From: Chara braunii
Taxonomy: Eukaryota > Streptophyta > Charophyceae > Charales > Characeae
Length of the DNA stretch: 48,824 nt
Direction of reading: 5' to 3'
NCBI GenBank assembly: GCA_003427395.1
Contig: BFEA01000322.1
Coordinates: 561,677 to 610,500, forward strand
Position 1 is the first letter of the stretch, and every line of letters begins with the position of its first letter. The position numbers and the translations under genes are program-made. This document shows positions 10,309 to 21,690 of this stretch, piece by piece. The notes below the pieces were generated by a model. The model was not told the DNA's origin. It saw nothing but the letters and a program-made list of their open reading frames with translations, and ran no database searches.

Positions 10309-10629
10309 TAACGGAAGCCTACCGTTGTCCCTGGTGGAACGACATCCGGGTATGGGAATGAGAGAAAATCAGGCATCATTGGATAGATGATGAGTGAGCG
10401 ACGTGGTACTTTGAGTGGTTATGTGTGTGTAAAACTTGATTACTAATGAATCTAGTTGGTAGTTGAGGTGGCTGCGTGATTAAGAGATTGTATAAAAAGT
10501 CTTTTGAAGGGAGTAGACTCTGTTAGAGTAAGCCTGGTAGTAGGAGTAGTGCCCGTGAGGTTGAGGGGATGTAGGAAAGAAGTGGGAAGCCTGATAAAAG
10601 TATATCAAGGTGGGTTGCTGAATGAAGCT

Positions 10630-10650
10630 TTCCATTTCTTCTCTTAACAG
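10630..10650 (+). promoter_or_regulatory. Candidate splice acceptor before gag
   Basis: A pyrimidine-rich tract (TTTCCATTTCTTCTCTTAACAG) ends in CAG 29 bases before the gag ATG at 10680. Together with the donor at 10098 it would remove a 553-base leader intron containing the PBS, so a spliced transcript could serve for translation and the unspliced one as genome. Confidence 0.5.
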
Positions 10651-10679
10651 GAAGGTTGAGTAAGAAGTAGCCAGCCAAG

Positions 10680-12367
10680 ATGTCTGGAGGAGGGGGCGTC
10701 GTCCCGAGGAAGACCCTGACGCTCGACGACCTCATCGAGGCCCTAGACAAGCGTGAGAGGGCGCCGAGCAATGTTCCAAAAGTCGATATATTCCATTTCA
10801 AAGGGGAGCGGGTATCTGATTGGCTGGATTTGACTGAGCAGGCGCTGGTGGGATAGGCAGATGAGGTAAAGTTTCAACGGATTTTGAAGTACGTCCTTCA
10901 TAGCCACCATCAGGAAGTGAGCAAGGTTGTGGACGCCGCCAATGGCAGTTGGGCAAGGTTTAGGGACCTGATGTTAAGGAAGTACAGGCTCGGGGATGGC
11001 CTGCTGACCATGGCTGACTTGGAGGCCATGAACAAGGATGACTTTTCCACGGTCGGGGCATTCATGCACTAGTTCAAGAAAAAGGCAAGGAAGGTGCACG
11101 GGATTTCGGAAGAGGTGCAGTGTGCCATATTCTTGGGGTTGCTTACTGGCACGGAGGCCTCGGAGTTGACGAGTCACGGAGGGGGAAGTGAGAAGCTCAC
11201 CTGGGCCACTATTGATAAAGGGGTGGAAGAGGGGAGTTTGAACCAGGTGGAGTAGCACGAGATGCGACTATAGAGGCGCAAAAGAAAGGAGAGGGACGCC
11301 ACCGCATCTCGAACCTCGGGGGTGAAGAGAATCGTTACGGACGTGCTGGCGGCGTTGGGGTATGATAATGAGGCGGAGGTGCGAAAAATGGCAGTGACCG
11401 TGGACCAAGGTCGGAATCAGGGGCAGCGGATGAGGAGGTCGGACGCGAGGACTACGGTGGGGAGGAAACGGGCTCCCAGGTCCTGACCAAAGCCCAGCGG
11501 AAGCAGCGCAACTTGCTGTTGGGTGGTCAAGGATCAGGAAAAGGGCAGGCCCCTCAAACAATTGTTGCATCGCCACCTACCACCACGACGGCGCCACTGT
11601 CAGCAGGGCCATCACAAATGGGGCCGCCACCGGCTTGTGGGCACAGGGTGCCGTATTGTAAGATAGCACCCTGGCCCAGTTGCAACCACTACACCTCGTG
11701 TGGGGGGATCCAAGCCCACACTGGACAGATGGTCCCATATTCGGGCCCACTGGCAAGGGCGGGTCCACCAAGTTATCATGCGGCCCAGGGTCAGTTTGTG
11801 GCCCAACCGCCACCCTCGCAACAGGCGTCGCAGGCTAGCGTGGCCGGAGGAGGGAACCAGGGGCAAGGCGGACAGGGCAATGGAGGCCGAGGCCAAGGGG
11901 GTCGAGGAGGCGGCGGCCGAGGCAGAGGAAGAAATGGCGGGGGTCGCGGAGGTGGATGGAATGGCCAAGGAGGCCAGGACCAAGGTGGCCAAGGCGGCCA
12001 AGAAGGGGACCAAGGGTATGGAAGGCCTCGCTTCGATTGGCGGAATGCCACCTGCTGGCATTGTGGCTACCAAGGCCACACTATACGATTCTGTCAAGTG
12101 CGGCGGGATGACGAGCTCTCCGGGTTGATCTCCACCAACATGGATGGAGATATATACGATAAGTATGGGAAGTACATTGACCTGAAGACACCCGACGGAA
12201 TCAGGCAGGAGGCCCAGAGGCGAGCGGCGGTAGGGCCAGCACCCCCAGCCATGTTCAGGATGTGGCAGGAGAGAGAGAACCCGGCCGTAAGGGTCGAGGA
12301 GATTGTGGAAGAAAGTGAGGAGGTAACTCAACGACTGGAGGCGGAGACTATAAAGGAGGAGCGTTGA
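10680..12367 (+). pseudogene. gag: gag polyprotein, disrupted
   Basis: Gag forms the particle that packages the element's RNA. From the ATG at 10680 (MSGGGGVVPRKTLTLDDLIEAL) the frame shows a capsid-like region (VDIFHFKGERVSDWLDLTEQ, then SWARFRDLMLRKYR). It has in-frame TAG stops at 10854, 11070, 11253 and 11271. Between about 11400 and 11513 the sense reading moves to another frame, which stays open to 12367. That part has a Pro/Gln-rich spacer, an RGG/GQG-rich basic segment (residues about 113-175 of the open stretch) and a CCHC knuckle CWHCGYQGHTIRFC near residue 181. The capsid call rests on pattern and position; the knuckle is clear. Confidence 0.8.
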
Positions 12368-12416
12368 GTCAAATGACAAAGGTCAGGAAGATGAGAGGGA
12401 GTCGGTCATAGTCATC

Positions 12417-13499
12417 TTGGGGAAAATGGAGGATCTGCTGGGAAAGATGGGTAGATACCAGCAGAAGCTGCAAGATTTGTGCGATGAGACCCGGGAGTGG
12501 GAGGCCGATCTTCCCGGAGTCTTCCTCTATGACTCCGGACCCGAACCTTCGTCAGGGCAACAAGGGTACCCAAGAGTTGCGACCCTGATAAACTTGAAGG
12601 ATATCCTGGCATCAACACCAAGGCTCCGTGACGGATTGAAGGGGCGGCTCTCGCGAAGCATAGTGCCCAACGTCCACCTAAGTACGATCCTGCCAAGAGA
12701 GGTAGAATGGACTGAGGCAGGGACGAGGATGGATTGGAAGTGTGTGGCTTGTGGCCAGGTGGATTTGGTGGTGAAGAATCAGAAGTGTACCGGGATGGTG
12801 GACATGGGCGCCGAAATGAACATCATCAGGGAAAGGGAGGCGATGATGTTGGGGAAGGAGATTGACCGTTCGGACCATGGTATGCTGCATGGCGCCAACT
12901 GCAAAGCGGCTTTTTGTGGTACAACATTCAATGTGATTATAGAAATCGGGAAGGTACGGGTCAGGGCCTGCTTCTTCGTCATGCCAGATGTCGACCACTC
13001 CATCCTTCCGGGGAGATCGTTCCTGTGCCGCACAGAGACCCTGATTTTTAATAAGCACGATGGAACGATGATCCTGCTCCGAGTCCTGTGCGATCCGGCC
13101 TGCGGGAACTATGAGGTCATTACTTGCCGGAACACGGGGCCAGGGAGCGGGAGGAACAAGCCTAACTTCGGCTCGTTTACCTTCGAAGAATCTGAGCACG
13201 AGCGGAGGAGGTTTTGAAAGCTGCCCGAGGAGGAAGGAGGGACCGAGGTACTGATGCTGAGCCTTATTGACGTCAATAAGGCTATGGAAGTGGTGGCAGC
13301 GCATGACATTGCAGATCCTGAAGCCATTAAAGCGTTGAGGGAGCAGGTTTTTGAGAGCCCTCATGTGGGAGAGGTGGAGCTAGTCTATCGGCTTCGAGGC
13401 GGAAGGGGAGGCACGACAATGGCACAGGCGCGAACGGTAAGCCGACCTTTTTTAGGGGACGGCTTCAACAGGGCTCCCAAAGGCGGTACAAAACGGTAG
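12417..13499 (+). pseudogene. pol: pol N-terminal part: retropepsin-like protease
   Basis: The protease cuts Gag-Pol into working proteins. One frame runs from before 12417 to 13499 with a single TGA at 13215. The active-site region reads MVDMGAEMNIIRE, which is the D-S/T-G-A-E-M-N-I-I pattern of plant Ty3/gypsy proteases except that the Ser/Thr is Met. A hydrophobic flap region (FNVIIEIGKVRVRACFFVMPDVDHSILPGRSFL) follows, ending with the ILG/ILP-R turn typical of the second half of the fold. A CxxC pair (CVACGQ) lies just upstream. The following stretch (13254-13499) leads to the RT. The DMG change probably disables the enzyme. Confidence 0.75.
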
Positions 13500-15478
13500 A
13501 TAAAAAGTGCTGCCCAGTTCCCGTGCTCGTTACTGAGGATGAGGATGCTTACTACGAGCGGGAACGAGGGTTGATACGACGCATGCGGGAGCAGGCAGCC
13601 AGTGGTCCGTGTCGTATCAACGATGAGAACGAAGGGAAGCTTGGAGATTCTAAATTCCTTTCGCCCCAAGAGAGAGCTCTGATGGTAGGGTTAATGAAGA
13701 AAAGGCACCGCGCATATGCGTTCGATGACGATCAGCGTGGAAGGCTGGATGTGGACAAGATTCCAATGATTTGAATCCACACGGTCCCATACGAGCCGTG
13801 GAACCTGAGGGGCGCGCGGTATCCCAACCCAGACGAGGAGAAGATGGTGGTGGACTACCTGGATGGCAAGATGCGCACGAATGTTGCCGATTATTTCAGC
13901 TGGTTGTACGCATCCCCTTGGTTTTGCCTCATTAAGCCAAATGGGACACTGCGGTGAGTGCAGGATTTACAGCGGCTGAATGCCGTGATAGTGCGGGATG
14001 CAGGGGGATTGTCAAACGCGGATGCACTGTCAGAGTCATGCGCAGGGAGGCCTATAATTTCGCTTATAGACCTCTACTTTGGGTATGACCAATTCCCTGT
14101 ATACCCGCCAGACAGACCTGTGACGACGATGCACACACCTAGAGGGCTAATTCATATGAATGTAGCCCCTCAAGGCTGGACGAATGTAGTGGCAATGATG
14201 CAAAAGCATATGATTAGAGTCATGCAGACGGTCAACTCACACATCACCCAACCCTATATTGACGACTTGGCGGTCAAAGGTCCAAAGGAAAGAGAAGAAG
14301 ATGAAGTGATGCCTGGGGTAAGACGGTTTGTTTGGAAACATGTCCAAGACCTTGATCAGGTCCTGAGCTTGCCGGAAGAGTACAACCTTACAGCAAGTGG
14401 CCCGAAGTCCAAGCATTGTATGAGGGAGGTGACCATCCTATGTTTTGTCTGTAATGAGAATGGCCGGAGGCCTGATGTGAAGAAGACAGACAAAATCGTG
14501 GAGTGGCCAGTACCCTTCCGCTCAATAACGGACGTAAGGAGCTTCCTCGGTACTTGTGGGTTTTGGAGGAGTTTTGTGAAGAATTTTGCTGCCAAGACGG
14601 AGCACTTAAGGAAACTGGTACGTCAGGACCAGGAATGGGTCTGGGGTGGAGATCAGGAGGAGGCTGTGGAGCAGATGAAGACAGAGTTTAAAGAAGGAGG
14701 TCTGGTGTTGGGGGCGCCTAATTATGAGGTCACTGAGGAGAAGTCATTCATCATTGAGATGGACGTGGGACCTACTGTCTTGGGAGGAGTTCTGATCCAG
14801 GCGGATGTCAGGGGGAAGGAGAGGCCGCTGAGATTTGAGAGTTGGACTCTTAATACGACTGAGAGGAACTACTCCCAGTTTAAAAACGAGACGTTGGTGG
14901 TACTCTACTGCCTGAGGATCTTCCGGAACTATGTCTTTGGCAGAAGGTTCATATTAAGGGTGGACCCCACGACATTCGGCTGTTCCCTGAAGAACTATAC
15001 TCCATCTCACTTAACCGTCGCAAGATGGTTGACGTACATTTGGATGTTTAACTTCGAGCTGGAGATAATTTCACGGGACAAGAACAGGGCGGATGGGCTG
15101 AGCCGCATCAGCTGGGATGAAACGGATCAAGAGTCGGTAGAAGATACTCCACCAGTTGATGGGTTCTTGGACCAAGAAGAAGAGGTCCGCCTCCATATAA
15201 ACGAATGGTCATTGCGGGTACCCAGTTGCGTTGGCCACCCCATATGGCTAGCGCCTAAGGGGTACGAGCAAAAGAAGGAGCTGGTCCTCAAGCCCTTCCA
15301 GGAGGAGGATCCGCGGGGAGGTAGAGATGTCCATTGGATGATAAAGCTGGCGTTGGCAGACACACACAGCTTGGCGGAGGAAGTGAGGACGATAGTAGAG
15401 GAAGACCCAACTCAGGTAGAGGAGCATGAACAGTTAATGGGAGGAATGTACATGCTCACTAACACACTTCTGCAATGA
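13500..15478 (+). pseudogene. pol: pol: reverse transcriptase and RNase H
   Basis: RT and RNase H copy the RNA into DNA. The frame shifts near 13440-13500 and then stays the same through 16333. The lead-in YKTVDKKCCPVPV is typical of Ty3/gypsy RT starts. RT motifs: WFCLIKPNGTLR, SLIDLYFGYDQ (motif A, Asp), APQGWTN (motif B) and PYIDDLAVKG (catalytic YIDD). Then come the connection (FLGTCGFWRSFVKNFA) and RNase H (FIIEMDVGP, NYSQFKNETLVVLY, FILRVDPTT, KNRADGLSR), whose acidic residues are in place. Stops at 13772, 13955 (both TGA, likely from TGG Trp) and 15476 (TGA) interrupt it. Confidence 0.9.
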
Positions 15479-16850
15479 GATTTCGATCGGAAGGGTTTTT
15501 TTAGTCTTATGGAGAGTGAGGACGTCATTCCTGAAAGCCGGGATGATGAGTTCGAGGAAGGAGAGATCAAGAAAGTCTTTCGTGCAGAAGAGTATGATGG
15601 GATCTACATGGAGCTAGGGCTACTCCTGTCCAGTGAGATGAGGGATAGAGACGCAAGTGCCAGAGCGCAGAAGATGAGGCACCTCTACGTAGTAAGAGAC
15701 GACCATCTGTTGATAAAGCGGCAGGTCAGGAATCGTAAAAGGATTGTATGTGGGAGGAACCAGCAGATCGACATTATAGCAGCCCTATACGATGGTGTAG
15801 CAGGGGGGCACAGAGGGATAGGTGCCACGTGCGCAAAGATAAGCGAATTGTACCATTGGGATGGGATGCTGACTATGGTCATTAATTACTGCCAGTCTTG
15901 TGTGCCTTGCCAGGAGAGGTCGGCACCAAGGCCAGGGGAGCCTCTACACCTGAGGCTGGAGAGGGAAGTGGGTGCGGTTGTACACCTGGACCTGCTTTTC
16001 ATGTCAGCTGGGGAGAATGGATGCAACTACATCTTTGATGCACGAGATAACCTTACTGGATTTGTGGATGGTCGGGCTATCCGCACAAAGACTGGCCCAG
16101 TTTTGGCAAATTGCATCGAGGAGTATTACCTGCGTTACCCTTTTGTCAAGGAGTTCGTGATGGATCGAGGATCGGAGTTCACCTGTAACGAGGTACGGAC
16201 CTTGCTTGCAGGGTACGGCGTAGTGTCAAACTATACTACTGTCGCGCACCCTCAGGCGAACGCACCTGTGGAAAGAGGGCACAGTACCATCACGAATATC
16301 TTGGCCAAATGGACAGAGCGCAAACCTGGTTAGTGGTCGAAGTTCCTGCGAGCCGCGTTGTTCGTGGAGAATGTCACGGTGAAGAGAACCACCAAGTACA
16401 CGCCAGCCACGTTATGGTATGGGAGGCATGCCATTTTTCCCATAGAAAGCTTCTTAAAGACCTGGAGGCGCCAAGACTTGAAGGTTGATTTGTCCTTGGA
16501 GGAATTACTCGATATCCGGGCACGATAAGTGGGGGCTGCGAGGAAAGGTTGCGAAAGGCCGCCGGTCAGGTAGAAAGGAGCCGCATGGAGGACAAGATGA
16601 GATGGAACCAGATGACGCGAGTGAGGAAGGAGTCGTTGGCAGTAGGGGATGTCGTATTATTATACGACTCCTCTCTGGAGAAACAGTGATCAAGAAAGCT
16701 CGACAAAAGGTGGATGGGGCCCTATAGGATCTTGCGGTGCGGCGAATTCGGCGCCTACCAGATCGAGGAGCTGGACGGGACATGATGGCAGGATTGGGTA
16801 TCAGGGACCAGGTTAAAAAAGTTTGTGGCCAGGGAATAGGTAAAGAGCCC
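15479..16850 (+). pseudogene. pol: pol: integrase with GPY/F-type C-terminus
   Basis: Integrase inserts the DNA copy. The HHCC zinc domain is present (GHRGIGATCAKI, Y-H-W, CQSCVPC), then the DDE core: VHLDLLF, FVMDRGSEFT and APVERGHSTI give the D, D and E in normal spacing. A TAG at 16331 interrupts (ERKPG-stop-WSKFL), reading resumes through YTPATLWYGRHAIFP, and after a shift near 16525-16560 the C-terminal domain appears (LAVGDVVLLYD, KRWMGPYRIL, GAYQIEELDG). MGPYRI is the GPY/F motif. I see no chromodomain after it. Confidence 0.85.
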
Positions 16851-17124
16851 CACACCCTTCAGAATGAACCAGTCCCTGAGGTGTCGCATGTCATGGTTAG
16901 GTTAAGCAGAGAGTGGAAAGGGTAGGGAGACATGTATTGCCATGAGGCCTCATGGACTGATGACTGATCTTGTTGTGTATCTGTCTGCTTTCTCTCGCCT
17001 GATGTGCAGGTCTGACTTCTTGAAGACAGCCATGCAGAGGGGCGGGAGGGGCATGCGGCCACGATAGAGGCCCTTAGGAGCATCTGGAGGGGATGATCAG
17101 CGCAGGCCATTTGGGAGAGAGTCC
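16851..17124 (+). other. Spacer between pol and third ORF
   Basis: About 270 bases with no continuous reading frame separate the integrase end from the ATG at 17125. It holds the splice-acceptor candidate at 16981-17009. Confidence 0.5.
16981..17009 (+). promoter_or_regulatory. Candidate splice acceptor before third ORF
   Basis: The tract CTGTCTGCTTTCTCTCGCCT followed by GATGTGCAG is pyrimidine-rich and ends in CAG, 115 bases before the ATG of the third ORF. A subgenomic RNA spliced from 10098 to here would express that ORF, as is usual for ORFs placed after pol. Confidence 0.45.
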
Positions 17125-19901
17125 ATGCCTGTCTTCGACGATGATAACGTGGAGCTCTTCCTGGACGCCTACCAAGCTCATGCGGCACGAGAGGGATGGT
17201 CTACTTTGGAGAGGATACGACATCTGAGGGGGGTTGGGCGTTTCGAGGAGTCTATCGTGCATATCCGGGGGGAGGCTCTGACCTGGCAGGACGTGGAGGC
17301 GAGGATGCAGAGGCTGAGGGCTTCGCCGCTGGGACGTGATTGTTTGCCTATTCGACTGAAAGAAGGCAATGCGGAGGAGTTCATCCTGGCCTACGAGCCG
17401 TATATGCGCGATCAGGGGACTGGGCAAGAGGAGCGGGTGCAGACGTTGCCCCTCTGGACGCGAAGGGCAGAGAGGCCGTTGGCGAGACAGATTCGGGACA
17501 GGGCACACGATTGGGAGGACTGCCAGGCTCAACTGAGACAGGCGTTTCGACGGCCAGAGCCCGAGAGATCAGAGCCCAGGGTGGAAAGACGGCAGAGTAA
17601 GAGGCTACGAGACCCAGAGATGAGGGAGGCGCAGGCGACCAGGAGAGGCCGAAAGGCCTTGGCATACCGAGAGGGGCCAGTGGAGCCAGTTCATGCGGCG
17701 GAGCCGGTCCAGGCAACGGGGCCAGCTCAGGTAGCGGAGCTACCCCCTACCCATGGGCTAGAGCAAGTGGAGTTCCGCCGGATCACGGACAGTGACCTAC
17801 AGGGCCCATCGTCGACATTGCCAGAAGAGAGGGAGGTTGTACCGTTGAGGACGCCGCTCGACAGTCTGGAGGCCCATCTCGATGCGTCCCAATGGGGGAC
17901 TTCGCAGCTAGGGATAGACCCAGGCGAGCCAGCACGATACGAGCCTGCAGAAGAGCCACTAGACCCTGAGCCGGAGGCCGAGCCGCACGAGCCAGGGGAG
18001 CTGCGGACCGAGGGGGTTATTACCGTTGGGGACGATACCCCTCCTCCCACCCCAATCCCGGAGCAGGTACGGCAGTACTGGCCTGAGGGAATTCCTGAGC
18101 CAGATAGCGAGGAGATTCCAGTACCGCCATTGAAAACTATTACGCCGCCTCCGAAGCAGGCAGAGCCAGAGGAGCGAGAGGGGAGCGAGAGGTCGAGGAC
18201 ACACACGACTGTGACACCACAGCTGACCGAGCATGCGGCTGAGCATTGGGATGCTGAGATGCCGACACCGCCAGAGTTGCTGCCTGCAGGAGGAGGAGTG
18301 AATGCGGGAGTTCCACTACGAGAGGCCCCCGCAAGACGCGAGTAGAGAGGCCACCAAGGGAGACGGCTGAGGAGAAGTTCGCGAGAGTGCTGGTGCGCCT
18401 CGGGGAGATATACGAAAGAAAAGTTAGGATGGAGGCCGCAGGGAAGGTGCCGACGCCGGCAATCGACCCCGGGACGAGTGAGTAGAGGATTGGTGAGGCG
18501 TGGGCTAGTTACGAGGGCAAGAGGGATGCTGCCCGTTTAAGGTCACTAGACGCGGGGCAGGAGGATGAGAGGGCGGACGAGGCACAACAGACGGGAGACT
18601 TGGGATTTTCAGCCACCAGGATGACAATTGAGAGTTTAGACAGGAGGGTATGCCAGGCGGCGACCACGTCCTTCCAGCGGTATACTATGCTTAGCGATGA
18701 GTTGGCGGCCTCGAGGACGGAGGAGGAGCAACTGTCCGTTCAACTAGCAGAAGAGAGGGCGGAAAACCAAGCCTGGAGCTCTCGCATGGAAGCCAAAGAA
18801 GCGGAACGGGAAAGGAGGCTCCAAGACATGGCAGTGGTTGTAAAGAGACTTTCGGCCACCAAGGTGGTCGACTGGGCAGAGCAGAGTCGGTATGGTATCC
18901 AATGAGAGGAGGTGCGGGGGCTCTTTGGCCAGGAAGGGACGACAGAGCCACGTCAGCAAGAGGGGATGAAGAAGGTATTCCTGGGTCCAGTGGAAGTGGA
19001 AGCAAGGCGAAAGGCCGAGGAGGAGAGTTTCAGCTTCAAGGCTCCCACAGAGCTAGCCTCGCAACAGGCCACCTCTATGACGATTGAGACCCCTGCAGGC
19101 GAGCCAGCGCAGAGACCCCAATCCCCACTAGTGGAAGGGGTTCCCACAAAGGAATCCCCTACGATTCTTTTGGAGGTGCGGGGAGGTACCCTTACGGGGG
19201 CAGTGGCGTCCGCTGAGCCTGAGGCAATGGAGGAGGAGGCATCGCGCCTGGACGAGTTAGTGGCAGCCATGGAACTAGATATGCCATCAGGGGGACCTTA
19301 GAGGCAGGGAGCTCCGGAGCGTGTGCTGGAATTGGGAGAGCAGAAGACACAGTTGGGCTCCTGGGCCACGGAGGCGGACTCGAGGGGGCGGGTCTTGGAG
19401 AAGCAGCAGGAGGTTATGAGTGAGTCAGCGGCAGCCGTGACTCCTCAGCCCTCAGAGCCGCATAGGGACGAGAGGGTGACCAGGATGGAGGAGGCCCACA
19501 AGGGTAGGCCACAAAGATTGGATACTTCCGAGTATGGGCCTGAGAGGGATGAGATGCGAGCGGGACCAAGCACCCAGGCGCTGGGGATGAGATCGAGGGA
19601 GTCGTGGAGCATGCCCTAGAGTCATGAGGTGAGTAGAGAGGGCAGTGAGACACCTTCGTCGCCAGGATCCCAGAAGAAGAAGAGGAGGTACCAAAGGAGG
19701 TCGAATGATCGGTGCTTCTTCTGCAAGCACGACATACACAGAGCCCTTGAGTGTCCAAAGTTCCTCAAGGACAAAGCAACTGGGAAAGTGACCGAGAGTG
19801 GCGGGAAGATGTATGATAGGCAAGGTCGAGTGGAAGAGCGAGCTCTAGATGGGGGTAGGGCTCAGCTATATAGACAGAACCAGGAGGTAATGAGCGAGTA
19901 G
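17125..19901 (+). pseudogene. Third ORF after pol: second Gag-like protein
   Basis: About 925 codons. The first 406 are open (17125-18345). Two similar segments open it: FLDAYQAHAAREGWSTLERIRHL...EALTWQDVEARMQRL (residues about 12-64) and FILAYEPYMRDQ...EERVQTL...HDWEDCQAQLRQAF (about 88-142). They resemble retrotransposon capsid domains. A Pro/Glu-rich acidic linker follows. A shift near 18310-18345 leads into another frame, which carries a heptad-like Glu/Ala/Arg-rich segment (18600-18900, probable coiled coil). It ends in a basic patch (KKKRRYQRRSNDR) and a CCHC knuckle CFFCKHDIHRALEC at 19713-19754. In-frame stops lie near 18486, 18903, 19299 and 19617. There is no signal peptide or membrane segment, so it is not an obvious envelope protein. 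Confidence 0.65.
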
Positions 19902-20710
19902 GGGCTGGTCTGTTTATATGTCGGTAGGACTAGAGTTCCTCCGCACTCAGAGGTCGGACTATGAGTGTATATACTCTGAGCCGGTCGAGGGGATTCCAGA
20001 GGTGTGCATGTTTAGGTCTATCGAGAGAGGTTTGTCCAGTGGTACATACATAGGTGGCAGTGCTTGATAGGCTTTTAAGTTTTTTTGTGTGTGATACGAT
20101 CTAGGAAATAAGACTCAGTTGTGTGATACCTGTGATTATGTGGCTTACGCTTTAATTCTTGTAGTTCAAGAATTTTACTTGTATTTTTGAACGAGTCTTG
20201 AGAGCCCATAACACTTGGGCCATGAGTTTACTCGGCAGAGGGAGAAAGTGGGCTGAGTATCTGTGGTGTTTTCGAGGCAGAAATTTTATCCCTGAGTATA
20301 GTCTACGAACTGTATGCTGAGGACATGGGTTCTGTTCAAGTAAGAGGGACAGTGGGTGAGTGTTTGTATGAGATTTTTGAAGGAGATATTTGGCTCCTAA
20401 GTGTATTTTAACTTCAGACTCTGTGTGACTTATTTTGTGGCGATCACGATCACTCTCGCACGTGTGGCTTTATCCCAATGTATGATGGCTTTGTGTGAGA
20501 GATGTGTGGGATACATCTCATATGTTTTGTGTTGTGTGAATGTGAATATCGTCTACTCTTCGGTATACTTGTGCGACTTGCTTACGGGCGGATGAGAGGG
20601 CCGAGTATAAGGGGAGGCAGTGCAATTGTTTTGTGATAGGAGTGTGAAAATCCTAAGGGATTTTGCGAGTCCCTGAGGCTCGAGTACTTAGCATGCCGGA
20701 TGTTTTTAAA

Positions 20711-20872
20711 GCTGAGTTACGAGGGGGACCCATAAGTAGGTCTCTCAGTTTGAGTTGTTTCGTGGTTGAGTTGTGAAGAGGACCCATAAGTAGGTCTCTC
20801 AGTTTGAGTTGTTTCGTGGTTGAGTTGTGGAGAGGACCCATGAGTAGGCCTCTCAGTTTGAGTTGTTTTATG
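20711..20872 (+). repeat. 54-bp tandem repeat, three units
   Basis: Units start at 20711, 20765 and 20819 and share GACCCATAAGTAGGTCTCTC and CAGTTTGAGTTGTTT. The first is the most diverged at its left end; a fourth begins at 20873 but breaks off after GTTGAG. The 54-base period is a multiple of three but neither strand carries a meaningful gene. Confidence 0.85.
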
Positions 20873-21607
20873 GTTGAGACCCCTCCAGATTGAGGGAGGT
20901 GGTAGTGTTGGCTGTCGGGAGACTCATCCTCCAAGGGAAAGTGTTTTAAAAAAGGGTCGAGTGATAGCCCATCCTAGGAAGAGAGGGATGGCTGAGAGAC
21001 CTATTGAGAGAAACCTCCTTCGTGTGAAAGGCGGTTAGTAGATTTACGGGCATGGTAAGCAATGTATAAATTGATAAAGTCTGACGAGAGGAACCAGAAT
21101 TACGGCTTGGGTCATTGATGGAACTGAGAAGGTTGCAAGTCAGTGCATTAAGATGTCGTGGGATGTGTGGTCTGCTGTCTCTGATCAAGTCAGTAGGCCA
21201 CGACCTCGTGTGAGCCTAGCGGTGAATTTGTTTGTAATTGTGAAAAGGGGTCGTGCCCGCTATGTTGTCCCACAGGAAGCTGGTAAATGCTTTTAAAAGT
21301 GAGACAAACCCCTGCGTAGTCCCGCAGCGGGTCTGTGGTCTGTTTTGCGACGCACCGTCTAGACACCTGTGCTAATCCTAAGGCATACTAAGGAATATCA
21401 AGCTAAACGGTAAAGGTTAGCACCTCTAGGGCGCAACCCCTATTGTATGGCTGCAAGCCGGCGCAACCTGGTTGCGGGCCCATGTCTACCAACAAAGTAA
21501 GAGTTTAAGGGGTTATGCACGCCTCAGGGAATTACTCCGATGGGATGGCGGGGGAAATGAGTCGAACCCTTTTTGGTCGTTCTGATTGAATGCTTATCAG
21601 GAGGAAA

Positions 21608-21690
21608 CCTATCGTTGCGTAACCAACGAAGAGTATTGTCGCTAAGACAACAATGTGATAGGCCGTAGATCTGGCTCGATCAACCAGACT
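21608..21690 (+). other. Predicted multi-branched RNA structure
   Basis: CCTATC (21608-21613) pairs with GATAGG (21657-21662), enclosing hairpins TCGTTG/CAACGA (one base shared with the outer stem) and ATTGTC/GACAA. A further hairpin TCTGG/CCAGA follows at about 21670-21688. The four helices within 83 bases form a cloverleaf-like layout, but there is no tRNA sequence signature. Confidence 0.45.

Noticed and set aside
11612-12379. Long minus-strand open frame opposite gag
   Set aside because: It is the shadow of the Gly/Arg/Gln-rich gag frame; the plus strand has the CCHC knuckle.
17125-18345. Envelope gene by position after pol
   Set aside because: No signal peptide, no membrane segment, no glycosylated ectodomain pattern; the knuckle and coiled coil point to a Gag-like protein.
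21608-21690. tRNA gene
   Set aside because: Cloverleaf-like, but no A or B box sequences, no proper anticodon arm and no CCA-compatible acceptor.
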